Source: Streptomyces sp. ISL-100
GTDB lineage: Bacteria; Actinomycetota; Actinomycetes; Streptomycetales; Streptomycetaceae
Assembly: GCF_018614615.1 (NCBI RefSeq)
Contig: NZ_JAGGOK010000056.1
Location: 62,001-126,000 of the forward strand
Direction: 5' to 3'
DNA: 64,000 bases
Shown here: one piece after another, positions 44,774 through 53,496 of the stretch
Layout: the number at the start of each line of letters is the position of its first letter
Position numbering within the stretch: position 1 is the first letter of the stretch
Notes under the pieces: model-generated
The model's input: only the letters and a program-made list of their open reading frames with translations
Told to the model about the DNA's origin: nothing
Database searches by the model: none
Made by a program: the position numbers and the translations under genes

Positions 44774-46138
44774 GTGTCCCTCGAGCACCACATCCTCAAC
44801 CCGGCCACCGAAGAAGTCATCGCCACCGTCGCGGCCTCGACCGCCGCCGACATCGACGCGGCGGTTGTACGGGCCACCGGGGCGCAGCGCGCCTGGGCGG
44901 CGGCCGCACCCGCCGACCGCGCCCGGCTGCTGCGCCGCTTCGCGGCCAAGGTCGACGAGCACATCGAGGAACTGGCTCAGCTGGAGGTCCGCGAGGCCGG
45001 GCACACCCTCGGCAACGCACGCTGGGAAGCGGGCAACGTACGCGATCTGCTCGACTTCGCCGCCGGGGGAGTGGAACGCCTCAGCGGCCGGCAGATCCCG
45101 GTCGCCGGCGGCCTGGACATCACCCTCCTCGAACCGCTCGGCGTCATCGGGGTGATCGCACCGTGGAACTTCCCCATGCCGATCGCCGCCTGGGGAACGG
45201 CCCCCGCGCTCGCCGCCGGTAACGCCGTCATTCTCAAGCCCGCCGAGACCACCCCGCTGACCGCCCTGCGCCTCGCCGGACTCGCCCTCGAAGCGGGCCT
45301 CCCCGACAACCTCTTCCAGGTCCTGCCGGGAGCGGGCGACGTGGCGGGCAACGCCCTGGTCGAGCATCCCGGCGTAGCGAAGATCGTCTTCACCGGCTCG
45401 ACGCGTGTCGGCAAGCAGATCATGGCCAAGTGCGCCGATCGCGTGAAGCGCGTGACCCTCGAGCTCGGCGGCAAGAGCCCCAACATCGTCTTCGCCGACG
45501 CCGATATCGAGGCCGCCGTCGCCGCCACCCCCATGTCCTTCCTGGACAACTCCGGGCAGGACTGCTGCGCCCGTACGCGCATTCTCGTCCAGCGTTCGGC
45601 GTACGACCGCTTCCTGGAGCTCCTCGCCCCCGCGATCGAGGGCGTGGTGGTCGGCGACCCGTCGGACGACAAGACTCAGATGGGCCCGCTGATCTCCAAG
45701 TCCCAGCTGGAGCGCGTACGGTCGTACGTCCCCAAGGGCGCGGAGGCCATTCGCGGCAGCGCGCCGCAGGGGCCGGGCTTCTGGTTCGCGCCGACGGTCC
45801 TCACGGGCGTCGGCCCGGACGCGGCCGCCGCGACGGAGGAGGTCTTCGGCCCCGTCGCCGTCGTCCTGCCCTTCGACGACGAGGAGGACGCGGTCCGGCT
45901 CGCCAATGCCACCGAGTACGGCCTGTCCGGCTCCATCTGGACGCGGGACGTGGGCCGAGCCCTGCGCGTCTCGCAAGGCGTCAGGGCGGGCAACCTGTCC
46001 GTCAACTCGCACAGCAGCGTGCGCTATTCGTCCCCCTTCGGCGGCTACAAGCAGTCCGGGCTCGGCCGCGAACTGGGCCCCGACGCGCTCACCGCTTTCA
46101 CCGAAACCAAGAACATCTTCATCAGCACGGAGGCCTGA
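44774..46138 (+). CDS. NAD(P)-dependent aldehyde dehydrogenase
   Basis: A 454-aa ALDH-superfamily enzyme with the NAD loop FTGSTRVGKQI, the general-base Glu in LELGGKSPNIVF and the catalytic Cys264 in GQDCCARTR. In this operon it probably oxidises gamma-glutamyl-acetaldehyde to gamma-glutamyl-glycine (inference). GTG 44774 has GAGG 6 nt upstream; GTG 44762 overlaps the ligase stop (GTGA) but has no ribosome site. The SDR gene follows 4 bp later. Confidence 0.9.
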   Translation: MSLEHHILNPATEEVIATVAASTAADIDAAVVRATGAQRAWAAAAPADRARLLRRFAAKVDEHIEELAQLEVREAGHTLGNARWEAGNVRDLLDFAAGGVERLSGRQIPVAGGLDITLLEPLGVIGVIAPWNFPMPIAAWGTAPALAAGNAVILKPAETTPLTALRLAGLALEAGLPDNLFQVLPGAGDVAGNALVEHPGVAKIVFTGSTRVGKQIMAKCADRVKRVTLELGGKSPNIVFADADIEAAVAATPMSFLDNSGQDCCARTRILVQRSAYDRFLELLAPAIEGVVVGDPSDDKTQMGPLISKSQLERVRSYVPKGAEAIRGSAPQGPGFWFAPTVLTGVGPDAAAATEEVFGPVAVVLPFDDEEDAVRLANATEYGLSGSIWTRDVGRALRVSQGVRAGNLSVNSHSSVRYSSPFGGYKQSGLGRELGPDALTAFTETKNIFISTEA

Positions 46139-46142
46139 GACC

Positions 46143-46940
46143 ATGACTGCGACTGACTCGACCGACTCCATCGTCTGCCGCCGCCTGGTCGGACGTACCG
46201 CCGTCATCACCGGCGCCGGCAGCGGCATCGGCCTCGCCACCGCGCGCCGCCTGGCCTCCGAGGGCGCGCATGTCGTCTGCGGCGACATCGACGAGATCGC
46301 GGGCAAGGCCGCGGCCGACGAGGTGGGCGGCACGTTCGTACGGGTCGACGTCACCGACGCCGAGCAGGTCGACGCGCTGTTCAAGACGGCGTACGACACC
46401 TATGGCTCGGTGGACATCGCCTTCAACAACGCGGGCATCTCGCCGCCCGACGACGACTCGATCCTCACCACGGGGCTTGAGGCGTGGAAGCGGGTCCAGG
46501 ACGTCAACCTCACCTCCGTATACCTGTGCTGCAAGGCCGCCATCCCCTACATGCAGCGCCAGGGGCGCGGCTCCATCATCAACACCGCGTCGTTCGTCGC
46601 GATCATGGGCGCCGCCACCTCCCAGATCTCGTACACGGCGTCCAAGGGCGGCGTCCTCGCCATGTCGCGCGAACTGGGCGTGCAGTTCGCCCGCGAGGGC
46701 ATCCGCGTGAACGCGCTCTGCCCGGGCCCGGTGAACACGCCCCTGCTCCAGGAGCTGTTCGCCAAAGACCCGGAGCGGGCGGCGCGCCGGCTCGTGCACA
46801 TCCCGGTCGGCCGTTTCGCGGAGGCGGACGAGATCGCGGCGGCGGTGGCCTTCCTGGCCAGCGACGACTCGTCGTTCATCAACGCGACGGACTTCCTGGT
46901 GGACGGAGGCATCGCGGGGGCGTACGTGACCCCGCTCTAG
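46143..46940 (+). CDS. Short-chain dehydrogenase/reductase
   Basis: A 265-aa SDR with the cofactor motif TGAGSGIG (about 23-30), Asp in CGDID pointing to NAD preference, NNAG (about 97-100), the catalytic Ser in TASF and YxxxK (YTASK). As the third gene of the glnA4 operon it could oxidise the hydroxyl of gamma-glutamylethanolamide to the aldehyde used by the neighbouring dehydrogenase; that is inference. GGAGG lies 10 nt before ATG 46143, inside the ALDH 3' end. Confidence 0.9.
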   Translation: MTATDSTDSIVCRRLVGRTAVITGAGSGIGLATARRLASEGAHVVCGDIDEIAGKAAADEVGGTFVRVDVTDAEQVDALFKTAYDTYGSVDIAFNNAGISPPDDDSILTTGLEAWKRVQDVNLTSVYLCCKAAIPYMQRQGRGSIINTASFVAIMGAATSQISYTASKGGVLAMSRELGVQFAREGIRVNALCPGPVNTPLLQELFAKDPERAARRLVHIPVGRFAEADEIAAAVAFLASDDSSFINATDFLVDGGIAGAYVTPL

Positions 46941-46949
46941 CCGTTCGCC

Positions 46950-46996
46950 GAGGGCCGGTCTGAAGATCAGCGTCCGAAGATCTCAGCCCGGCCCTC
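46950..46996. terminator. Terminator between convergent SDR and PLP-enzyme genes
   Basis: GAGGGCCGG (46950-46958) and CCGGCCCTC (46988-46996) form a 9-bp stem around a 29-nt loop. Confidence 0.6.
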
Positions 46997-47007
46997 ACCC
47001 TCTCGCC

Positions 47008-48210
47008 TTATAGGAACGTGCGGCCCTCGCCCCGGTACGTCGGTACGGTCGCCGTCACCGCATCGCCTTCGATCAGCTGAAGCGCGTCGAACCGCTCGCA
47101 CATCTCGCCGGCCTTCGCGTGCCGGAACCACACCTTGTCACCGATCAGCAGATCGTCGGCCGCAAAGCCGATCAGCGGTGTCTGCACCTCACCGGCCCCC
47201 TCCTGGGGGTCGTACCGCAGCCCCTCCGGGAGATACGGGACGGGCGACCGGTCCGGGCCCGGGGCCCCCGAAGCGGGATAGCCGCCGCCGAGCACCGTCA
47301 CCACACCCACGCCCGGCCTGCGGACGACGGGCTGGGCGAAGAGGGCGGCGGGGCGTCCCGTGAACGACGAGTAGTTGTCGAAGAGCCGCGGTACGAACAG
47401 CCCGGAGCCCGCGGCGATCTCTGTCACGGACCGCTCCGCGGCGGTGTGCTGGACGCTGCCGGTGCCGCCGCCGTTGACGAACTCCAGGTCCGGCGCCACG
47501 GCTCGTACCGCCCGTACGACGGCCGCCCGGCGGACCGCCAGCTCCCTGCGCGCGGCGCCCTGCATCATCCTGATCGCGCGGGAGCGCAGTGGCTGCCCCG
47601 CGATCTCGTCCCCGACCCCGGCGACATGACCCTCGTACGCCATGATGCCGACCAGTCGGAATCCCGGGCGGCGGGCCACCGAGCGGGCCAGCTCGGCGAG
47701 CCGGGCGGGTTCGCGCAGCGGCGAACGCAGGGCGCCGATCCGTACTCGGCCCCCGAGCAGCCGCAACGACGTGTCCAGCTCCAGGCAGACGCGGATCTCC
47801 TGCTGGCCGCCCTCCCTGGCCCGGTCGATCAGCTCCAGCTGTGCCGGATCGTCGACCATCACGGTCACGGCGGCGGCGAGCTTCGGATCCGCGGCCAGCT
47901 CGGCGAACCCGCTTCGGTCCGCAGACGGGTAAGCGAGCAGCACATCCTCGAACCCCGACCGCGCGAGCCACAGTGACTCCGCGAGCGTGAACGACATGAT
48001 GCCCGCGAAGCCGTCCCGTGCCAGTACGCGCTCCAGCAGCGCCCGGCAGCGTACGGACTTGCTGGCCACCCGGATCGGCTTGCCGGCGGCCCGGCGGACC
48101 AGGTCGGCGGCGTTGTCGTCGAACGCCTCCAGATCGACGACGGCGACGGGAGCGTCGAGGTGGGCAGTGGCCCGGTCGTACCTGGCCCGGTCGGAAGCAC
48201 GCGGTGTCAT
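47008..48210 (-). CDS. PLP-dependent alanine-racemase-fold enzyme (amino acid deaminase/aldolase type)
   Basis: A 400-aa fold-type III PLP protein. The N-terminal barrel begins DAPVAVVDLEAFDDNAADLV and the PLP lysine lies in RVASKSVRC. A D-threonine-aldolase-like C-terminal domain carries GFAADDLLIGDKVWFRHAKAGEMCERF, whose His and Cys resemble the metal site of D-threonine aldolase/D-serine dehydratases. It probably acts on a D-amino acid or beta-hydroxy amino acid. It converges on the SDR gene and is divergent from the proline-rich protein gene. No operon partner. Confidence 0.85.
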   Translation of the reverse strand: MTPRASDRARYDRATAHLDAPVAVVDLEAFDDNAADLVRRAAGKPIRVASKSVRCRALLERVLARDGFAGIMSFTLAESLWLARSGFEDVLLAYPSADRSGFAELAADPKLAAAVTVMVDDPAQLELIDRAREGGQQEIRVCLELDTSLRLLGGRVRIGALRSPLREPARLAELARSVARRPGFRLVGIMAYEGHVAGVGDEIAGQPLRSRAIRMMQGAARRELAVRRAAVVRAVRAVAPDLEFVNGGGTGSVQHTAAERSVTEIAAGSGLFVPRLFDNYSSFTGRPAALFAQPVVRRPGVGVVTVLGGGYPASGAPGPDRSPVPYLPEGLRYDPQEGAGEVQTPLIGFAADDLLIGDKVWFRHAKAGEMCERFDALQLIEGDAVTATVPTYRGEGRTFL

Positions 48211-48412
48211 GGCCAGAGCTTGCCAGAGCGGATTACCGCTGGGTAGGGGGATGATCCGGTCAGATGCCGCGAGCCCGGGGACTGGTTCCCGCCTGGCCCG
48301 CGGCAGCCCGTAGAGTGGCGCTCACACGGTGAGGACGACTCGAACGGACCTGCCCCGAAAGGCGATCGGGCATCGCGGGGACAGGCCGGGCGAACCACGA
48401 ACAGGGGGGCGG

Positions 48413-49798
48413 ATGAGCACCGAGGCACACCGTGCCCCTCTCCCACCCCGCCCCACCACCCCACCACTCCCGGCCTCCTGGCACGCCCCGGACCACCCCA
48501 CGCGGGCGCCGCGACCACAGCCCGCCGCCCCGGTGCCTTCACCAGCCGCTGCCGCGCCGAGCCCCCCTGGCCCGATGCCGCCACCCGCCGCGAGCCACGA
48601 GGCCGGTCCCGCTCCCAGCCCAGCATCACGCCACCCGGAGCCCTCTACCGACCCGCGCCACCCTGCCCCGCCCCCAGCGACCCCGACGCTTCCGCCCGCC
48701 CCAGGCACCCACGCCGGGCGCGCGGTGGCCGCTCCCCTTCGCTCCGCCTCCCCGCCGGCGCCCGAGGGCAGGAGGGACGTGCCGGGCGTTGAGACCACTG
48801 CGCGGCTGCGGCCCGTGCCCGCCGCGCCGGGGGCGCTGCCGCCCGAGGCTCCGCCGCCGCCCGCAGGGCTGCCCGTAACGCCGCTGCCCGGCTCCACCCG
48901 GCGCAGGCCCGTCGGGGCCGTCGACCTGGGTCCGCAGCCCGGTGCGCCCCGGCCCGCGCAGTTCGCCGCGCCGCGGCACTGGGGGGCGGGGGTGCCGGAG
49001 ACGCCGGCCGAGACCACCACCCGGCTGCGGCCCGTCCGTACCCGGCGCCCCGCCCGCGTCGTGGCCGCCGCGGCCTGCCTCGTACTCGGGGTCGGCCTGA
49101 TCGGCGGCGCCGTCACGGGCAGCTGGCTCACCGGCGGCGCGGACGCCGAGGCCGCCGCTCCCACCGGTTACGCCGAGGCGCGCGGCCTCTGGCACAGCGC
49201 ACCCGTCGACACCCTCTTCCCGCCGAAGATCAAGGGTGACGGCGCGGGCCCCGGCGGCGCCGACCGGGTCTGGACGCGCGTCGCCGTCGCTCCCGACAGC
49301 GGCTGCGCGAAAGCCCTCGACCCGCTGCTGCTCAAGGCGCTCCAGCCGGTCGGCTGCCTGCGTCTCCTGCGCGCCACCTACACCGACGCCACCACCAGCA
49401 GCGTCACCACGGTCGGCATGATCTTCACCGAGGCCGACGCGCCGGCCATGAAGGCCCTGCGCGCGCGCTTCATCAACGAGGTACTCACCGACCGCGCCGA
49501 CCTCATGCCCCGCACCTACCCGGCCAAGGGCACCGTCGCCGCCGGCTTCGGCGACCGGCAGCGCGCGAGCTGGACGGTGAGCGTGCTCACCGACGTACCC
49601 GTCGTCGTGTACGCCGTCTCCGGCTTCGCCGACGGCCGCACCGTCGCCGATCCGCAGCCCGCCAGTCGCGCCACCACCGCGGGTGCGACGAACGCCCCCG
49701 CCGAAGCGGGCCTCGGCCACGAGGCCGAGGGCATCGCCGAGCAGGTCGAACGCGGCCTGCGCAGGACCGCACGCCCGGCCACGGAGCCTCCCCGATGA
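48413..49798 (+). CDS. Proline-rich single-pass membrane protein paired with mycosin
   Basis: A 461-aa protein. The first ~200 residues are low complexity, rich in Pro and Ala, presumably cytosolic and disordered. One TM segment lies at about 215-237 (VVAAAACLVLGVGLIGGAVTG). The remaining ~220 residues form an extracytoplasmic domain with two Cys (SGCAKAL, VGCLRLL) that could form a disulfide. ATG 48413 follows AGGGGGGCGG. Its stop overlaps the protease start (ATGA), so the two are coupled and probably act together. I do not recognise the outer domain. Function unknown. Confidence 0.78.
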   Translation: MSTEAHRAPLPPRPTTPPLPASWHAPDHPTRAPRPQPAAPVPSPAAAAPSPPGPMPPPAASHEAGPAPSPASRHPEPSTDPRHPAPPPATPTLPPAPGTHAGRAVAAPLRSASPPAPEGRRDVPGVETTARLRPVPAAPGALPPEAPPPPAGLPVTPLPGSTRRRPVGAVDLGPQPGAPRPAQFAAPRHWGAGVPETPAETTTRLRPVRTRRPARVVAAAACLVLGVGLIGGAVTGSWLTGGADAEAAAPTGYAEARGLWHSAPVDTLFPPKIKGDGAGPGGADRVWTRVAVAPDSGCAKALDPLLLKALQPVGCLRLLRATYTDATTSSVTTVGMIFTEADAPAMKALRARFINEVLTDRADLMPRTYPAKGTVAAGFGDRQRASWTVSVLTDVPVVVYAVSGFADGRTVADPQPASRATTAGATNAPAEAGLGHEAEGIAEQVERGLRRTARPATEPPR

Positions 49799-51015
49799 AC
49801 CACGTAACCGCCGCCGCACCCAAGGCCGCCCGTCGCACCCACACCCGCGCCGTCGCCGCCACCCTCGCCGCCACCGCCCTCGTCCTGCTCCCCGCGGCCC
49901 CCGTCGCCCACGCCGACAGCATCCGGGCCCAGCAGTGGGCGCTCGACGCGCTGCACACCGACGAGGCATGGCGTACGACCAAGGGCAAGGGCGTCACCGT
50001 CGCCGTACTCGACACCGGCGTCGACGGCAGCCACCCGGACCTCGAAGGCCGGGTACTGGCAGGCAAGGACCTCATAGGTTTCGGCGCGGGGAAGGGCGAC
50101 CGCGCCTGGGCCCGCCACGGCACCGCCATGGCCGGGATCATCGCGGGCCACGGGAACGGCCCCGGCCGCGCCGACGGCGTCGTCGGCATCGCGCCCGAGG
50201 CGAAGATCCTCCCGGTCCGGGTGATCCTCGAAGGCGGCGACCCCGCCCGCAAGAGAGCCCGCAGCACCCGCGGCAACGCCCTCGCCCAGGGCATCCGCTG
50301 GGCCGCCGACCACGGCGCCGACGTCATCAACCTCTCCCTCGGCGACGACAGCAAGTCCGCCCACCCCGAGCCCGCCGAGGACGCCGCCGTCCAGTACGCC
50401 CTCGCCAAGGGCGCCGTCGTCGTCGCCTCCGCCGGCAACAGCGGCGAGGACGGCGACCACGTCTCGTACCCCGCCGCCTACCCCGGCGTGATCGCCGTGG
50501 CCGCCGTCGACAGCGTCGGCACCCACGCCTCCTTCTCCACCAGCCGCTGGTACGCGACCGTCAGCGCCCCCGGCGTCGACGTGATCATCGCCGACCCCGA
50601 CCGCCGCTACTACGAGGGCTGGGGCACCAGCGCCGCCTCCGCCTTCGTCTCCGGCGCCGCCGCGCTCGTACGCTCCGCGCACCCGGACCTGACCCCCGCC
50701 CAGGTCAAGAAGCTCCTCGCGGACACCGCCCGCAACGCCCCCGCGGGCGGCCGCGACGACGCCCGCGGCTACGGCTTCGTCGACCCGGCCGCCGCCATCA
50801 AGGCCGCCGGCAAGCTCCGCCCCGCGGACCTGCGCCCGGCCTCGGCGCCGCACGGCAAGAAGTACTTCGGCGCGGGCCCCGACCCCCTGCGCGAGACCGG
50901 CGAACCGGCCGGCTGGCTCGCCCCCGTCGCCGGCGGCCTCGGCGCGCTCCTGCTGGCCGGCGCCGTAGCCCTCTGGCGAAGCGCCCGGGTCAGCGCGCCC
51001 CGCCGACAGCCCTGA
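49795..51015 (+). CDS. Mycosin-like membrane-anchored subtilisin protease (S8)
   Basis: A 406-aa exported serine protease with an N-terminal signal peptide (about 1-41, ending VAHA-D) and the S8 triad Asp73 (VLDTGVDG), His108 (RHGTAMAG) and Ser279 (GTSAASAF). A C-terminal TM helix (about 375-395) is followed by a basic tail. The architecture matches mycosins (MycP) of type VII secretion, which sit outside the membrane, but no EccB/C/D/E or WXG100 genes are in the window. It is translationally coupled to the proline-rich membrane protein. It overlaps the convergent beta-lactamase-like gene by 26 bp. Confidence 0.87.
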   Translation: MNHVTAAAPKAARRTHTRAVAATLAATALVLLPAAPVAHADSIRAQQWALDALHTDEAWRTTKGKGVTVAVLDTGVDGSHPDLEGRVLAGKDLIGFGAGKGDRAWARHGTAMAGIIAGHGNGPGRADGVVGIAPEAKILPVRVILEGGDPARKRARSTRGNALAQGIRWAADHGADVINLSLGDDSKSAHPEPAEDAAVQYALAKGAVVVASAGNSGEDGDHVSYPAAYPGVIAVAAVDSVGTHASFSTSRWYATVSAPGVDVIIADPDRRYYEGWGTSAASAFVSGAAALVRSAHPDLTPAQVKKLLADTARNAPAGGRDDARGYGFVDPAAAIKAAGKLRPADLRPASAPHGKKYFGAGPDPLRETGEPAGWLAPVAGGLGALLLAGAVALWRSARVSAPRRQP

Positions 51016-51898
51016 CGGCCGTACGCGCCACGTCCTCGACGAGGGTGATCCCCGCCTCCTTGGTGGTGTCGCCGTCCGAAAGTACGGCGACCAGCCAGAC
51101 CCGCCCGTCGACCGTGACGCGCCCGATGCTGTTGATGTCCCACAGTCCGGTGGCGCTGCGCGGCAGCCACCCGTTCTTCAGTGCCCAGCCGTCCCCGGCC
51201 GCCGAAACACCCCAGTCCTGACCGGCGGCTATCTGCTTCATCAGCCCCTGGATGTACGTACGCGACTGCTTGTCCAGCTCCGATTCCTCGCCGAATACGG
51301 CTTCCAGCAGGGTGAGTTGATCCTGCGCGGTGGTCTGCGTCAGCCCCCACCGCTCGCCGTTGCCCCCTTCGGTGGAGACGAGCCCCAGCCGTTCGTTCGC
51401 GGCATCGAGCCCGTCGCTGCCGCCGATCGCGTGCCACAGGGCGGTCGCCGACGCGTTGTCGCTGTTCACGATCATGTTCCTGGCGTACGCCTTCTCCTGC
51501 GCGGTCAGCACCCGCCCGGTGTCCTGCGCCCGCAGCAGCAGCGCCGCCAGAATGTCCACCTTGACGATGCTCGCCGTGTCGTACGCCTGGTCCCCGTAGA
51601 CCGCCGCGTCGCCGCTCTCCAGGTCGAGTACGCCGACGGACACCGACGCGTCCGTGTCCGCCGCCACCGGACCGACGGCCTTGGCCAGCACCGCGTCGAG
51701 ATCCACGACCTCCGTCTCGGGTTCCTCGGGCTCCACGATCACCCGTTCTCTCTCCAGTGCGGAGTACTGGGGCGCGCTGCCCGCAGACGGCTCCGACACC
51801 GGATCCGGCGGCTTCCGCTCCACGAGGTTCGTATTCGCGGCGACCGTACAGGTCACCAGAATCACGGCCGTCAGTAAGGAGGCTCTCTGTCGAGGCAT
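50990..51898 (-). CDS. Exported class A beta-lactamase-fold protein
   Basis: A 302-aa serine hydrolase-like protein. It has a signal/anchor (about 8-25), a Pro/Glu-rich linker and a penicillin-binding fold with SxxK (ASIVKVDI), SDN (NSDNASA) and KNG in place of the usual KTG (ALKNGW). It may hydrolyse beta-lactams or bind peptidoglycan precursors; the altered third motif makes antibiotic resistance uncertain. ATG 51898 starts the signal peptide; the frame extends to 51970 without a ribosome site. It converges on the mycosin gene. Confidence 0.82.
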   Translation of the reverse strand: MPRQRASLLTAVILVTCTVAANTNLVERKPPDPVSEPSAGSAPQYSALERERVIVEPEEPETEVVDLDAVLAKAVGPVAADTDASVSVGVLDLESGDAAVYGDQAYDTASIVKVDILAALLLRAQDTGRVLTAQEKAYARNMIVNSDNASATALWHAIGGSDGLDAANERLGLVSTEGGNGERWGLTQTTAQDQLTLLEAVFGEESELDKQSRTYIQGLMKQIAAGQDWGVSAAGDGWALKNGWLPRSATGLWDINSIGRVTVDGRVWLVAVLSDGDTTKEAGITLVEDVARTAVRAVGGAR

Positions 51899-51981
51899 GA
51901 GCCGGACGCTAGGAAAACAAACTTGGCGTCGGCTGTGCCGCAGATTAAACCCCGATGAGAAAACCCTCACCGCCCGGCGGC

Positions 51982-51987
51982 TAGGCT
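51982..51987 (+). promoter_or_regulatory. -10 box for leaderless sseB-like gene
   Basis: TAGGCT is followed by 6 nt and GTG 51994, with no ribosome-binding site. A clear example of the leaderless arrangement. Confidence 0.55.
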
Positions 51988-51993
51988 CGACGT

Positions 51994-52728
51994 GTGGCGC
52001 TCAAGAACATCCCTGACCCCGGTTTCTCCGACGACGACGGCACCGCCGACCCCCGGCTGACGGCGGCGCTCGCCGCCTGGTCCGCCGACAGATCGGCCGA
52101 ACCGCAGGTCCTGGAGGCGCTCAAGGGCGCCCGGCTCCTGGTCCCCGTCGTCGCCGTACTCGGAGAAGCCGAGACCGACGAGAAGAGCGGGCTGCGCCGC
52201 GAGAAGAGCAGCGACATGGCCGTGCCGACCCTCCAGGCCGGCGACCGCCGCGCCCTCCCCGCCTTCACCTCCACCGAGGCCCTGGCCCGCTGGAACCCCG
52301 AGGCGCGCCCTGTCGCCGTACCGCTGCACCAGGCGCTCCAGGCCGTCGCCCACGAGCGGGCCGACACGCTGGTCCTCGACCTGGCCGGCCCCGTGCCGTA
52401 CCAGCTCACCGGGTCCGCGCTGCTCGCCGCCGCCGAGGGACGCACCAGCGCGGTGCCGCTCAACGACCCGGCCGTGACCTACGCGGTACGGGCCGCTGTC
52501 GCCGCGGAGCCCGCTGTGCTGCGCGCCCACCTCGGCCCGGGCAGCGCCGACGGCACCCTCGCGCTGGTCCTCGCGCCCGGCGCCGAACCGGCCGAGGCGG
52601 CCCGCCGCGTCGCCGAGGCACTGGCCGCCGACGAAACGCTGAGGGCCCGCCTGGTGCGCGGCCTCGACCTGGCATTGCTGCCGGCCGGGGTCACGCCTCC
52701 GGGCGAGCCCTTGTTCGTACGGGGATAA
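51994..52728 (+). CDS. SseB-family protein
   Basis: A 244-aa soluble protein of the SseB family: about residues 20-135 carry ARLLVPVVAVLGE and DRRALPAFTSTEALARWNP, which are the conserved SseB core. The C-terminal part is Ala-rich and variable. Family function is unclear. It has a leaderless-type start and converges on the DUF1844 gene 8 bp away. Confidence 0.82.
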   Translation: MALKNIPDPGFSDDDGTADPRLTAALAAWSADRSAEPQVLEALKGARLLVPVVAVLGEAETDEKSGLRREKSSDMAVPTLQAGDRRALPAFTSTEALARWNPEARPVAVPLHQALQAVAHERADTLVLDLAGPVPYQLTGSALLAAAEGRTSAVPLNDPAVTYAVRAAVAAEPAVLRAHLGPGSADGTLALVLAPGAEPAEAARRVAEALAADETLRARLVRGLDLALLPAGVTPPGEPLFVRG

Positions 52729-52736
52729 TTCTTCGA

Positions 52737-53111
52737 TCAGCCGTAAACCGGGCCCGTGTACTTCTCGCCCGGGCCCTGGCCCACCTCGTCCGGTACGGCG
52801 GATGCCTCGCGGAAGGCCAGCTGCAGGGACTTGAGCCCGTCCCGCAGCGGCGCCGCGTGGAACGAGCTGATCTCGGTCGCGCTGGCGTCCAGCAGGCCGG
52901 CCAGCGCGTGCACGAGCTTGCGGGCCTCGTCGAGGTCCTTGTGCTTGTCGCCGTCCTCGGTCAGGCCGAGCTTCACGGCGGCGGCGCTCATCAGGTTGAC
53001 CGCCACCGTCACGATCACCTCGACGGCCGGTACTTCCGCGATGTCGCGCGTCATGGCGTCGAAGTCGGGGGCTTCGTCGGGGGATTCACTGGGGGAGGTC
53101 GCGTCACTCAT
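52737..53111 (-). CDS. DUF1844-domain protein
   Basis: A 124-aa acidic cytosolic protein matching DUF1844: VIVTVAVNLMSAAAVKLGL and DLDEARKLVHALAGLLD are the conserved stretch. The function is unknown. ATG 53111 is used (Met4 of the longest frame); no ribosome site is evident. It is divergent from the infC leader. Confidence 0.82.
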   Translation of the reverse strand: MSDATSPSESPDEAPDFDAMTRDIAEVPAVEVIVTVAVNLMSAAAVKLGLTEDGDKHKDLDEARKLVHALAGLLDASATEISSFHAAPLRDGLKSLQLAFREASAVPDEVGQGPGEKYTGPVYG

Positions 53112-53496
53112 GAGGCACACGATATGCCCCGGACAGTGAGGCTCTGGCCCCAGTCCGGCCGGGGTCGCCCCTCCCCCCGAGAGCTGCTAACCTTGTGTAA
53201 CGACCGGCCGGACACCTGTGTGCCCGGCCCACAAGTGGAGGCTCCGATCTCCCACCTGGCTGTCCTCACGGACGGCGGGTCACCGGTCAGGCGGTCCCCA
53301 TCGTTCCGTACGGACGATGGAGCGCCGCTCGATATTGCGCCCCGCGGTAGATGCGCGGTGGTGCTCCGGTACATCCAGGAGCCCCGCCTGTGTTCCCGTC
53401 CGGGGCATTTTTCATGGCTCCCTGAGGTTGGTCTCACGAAACAGACGTTACGTGGCTGTCTGCCAGACAGTCGTGTGGTGCTACTGAGGAGGATCC
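53112..53496 (+). ncRNA. Long infC leader region with attenuator-like structure
   Basis: The 385 bp between the DUF1844 gene and infC contain no convincing protein gene. TAACCT (53188-53193) is a possible -10 that would give a leader of about 300 nt. The downstream part holds an anti-terminator-like stem and an intrinsic terminator with a T5 run about 85 nt before the infC start. This suggests feedback control of the IF3-L35-L20 operon, as is known in other phyla through L20; here it is inferred from structure only. Confidence 0.5.
53363..53411 (+). promoter_or_regulatory. Attenuator in the infC leader
   Basis: GCCCCG (53381-53386) and CGGGGC (53401-53406) form a stem followed by ATTTTT, an intrinsic terminator in front of infC. 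GCTCC (53363-53367) can instead pair with GGAGC (53378-53382), which shares two bases with the terminator arm. The two structures exclude each other. Confidence 0.55.
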
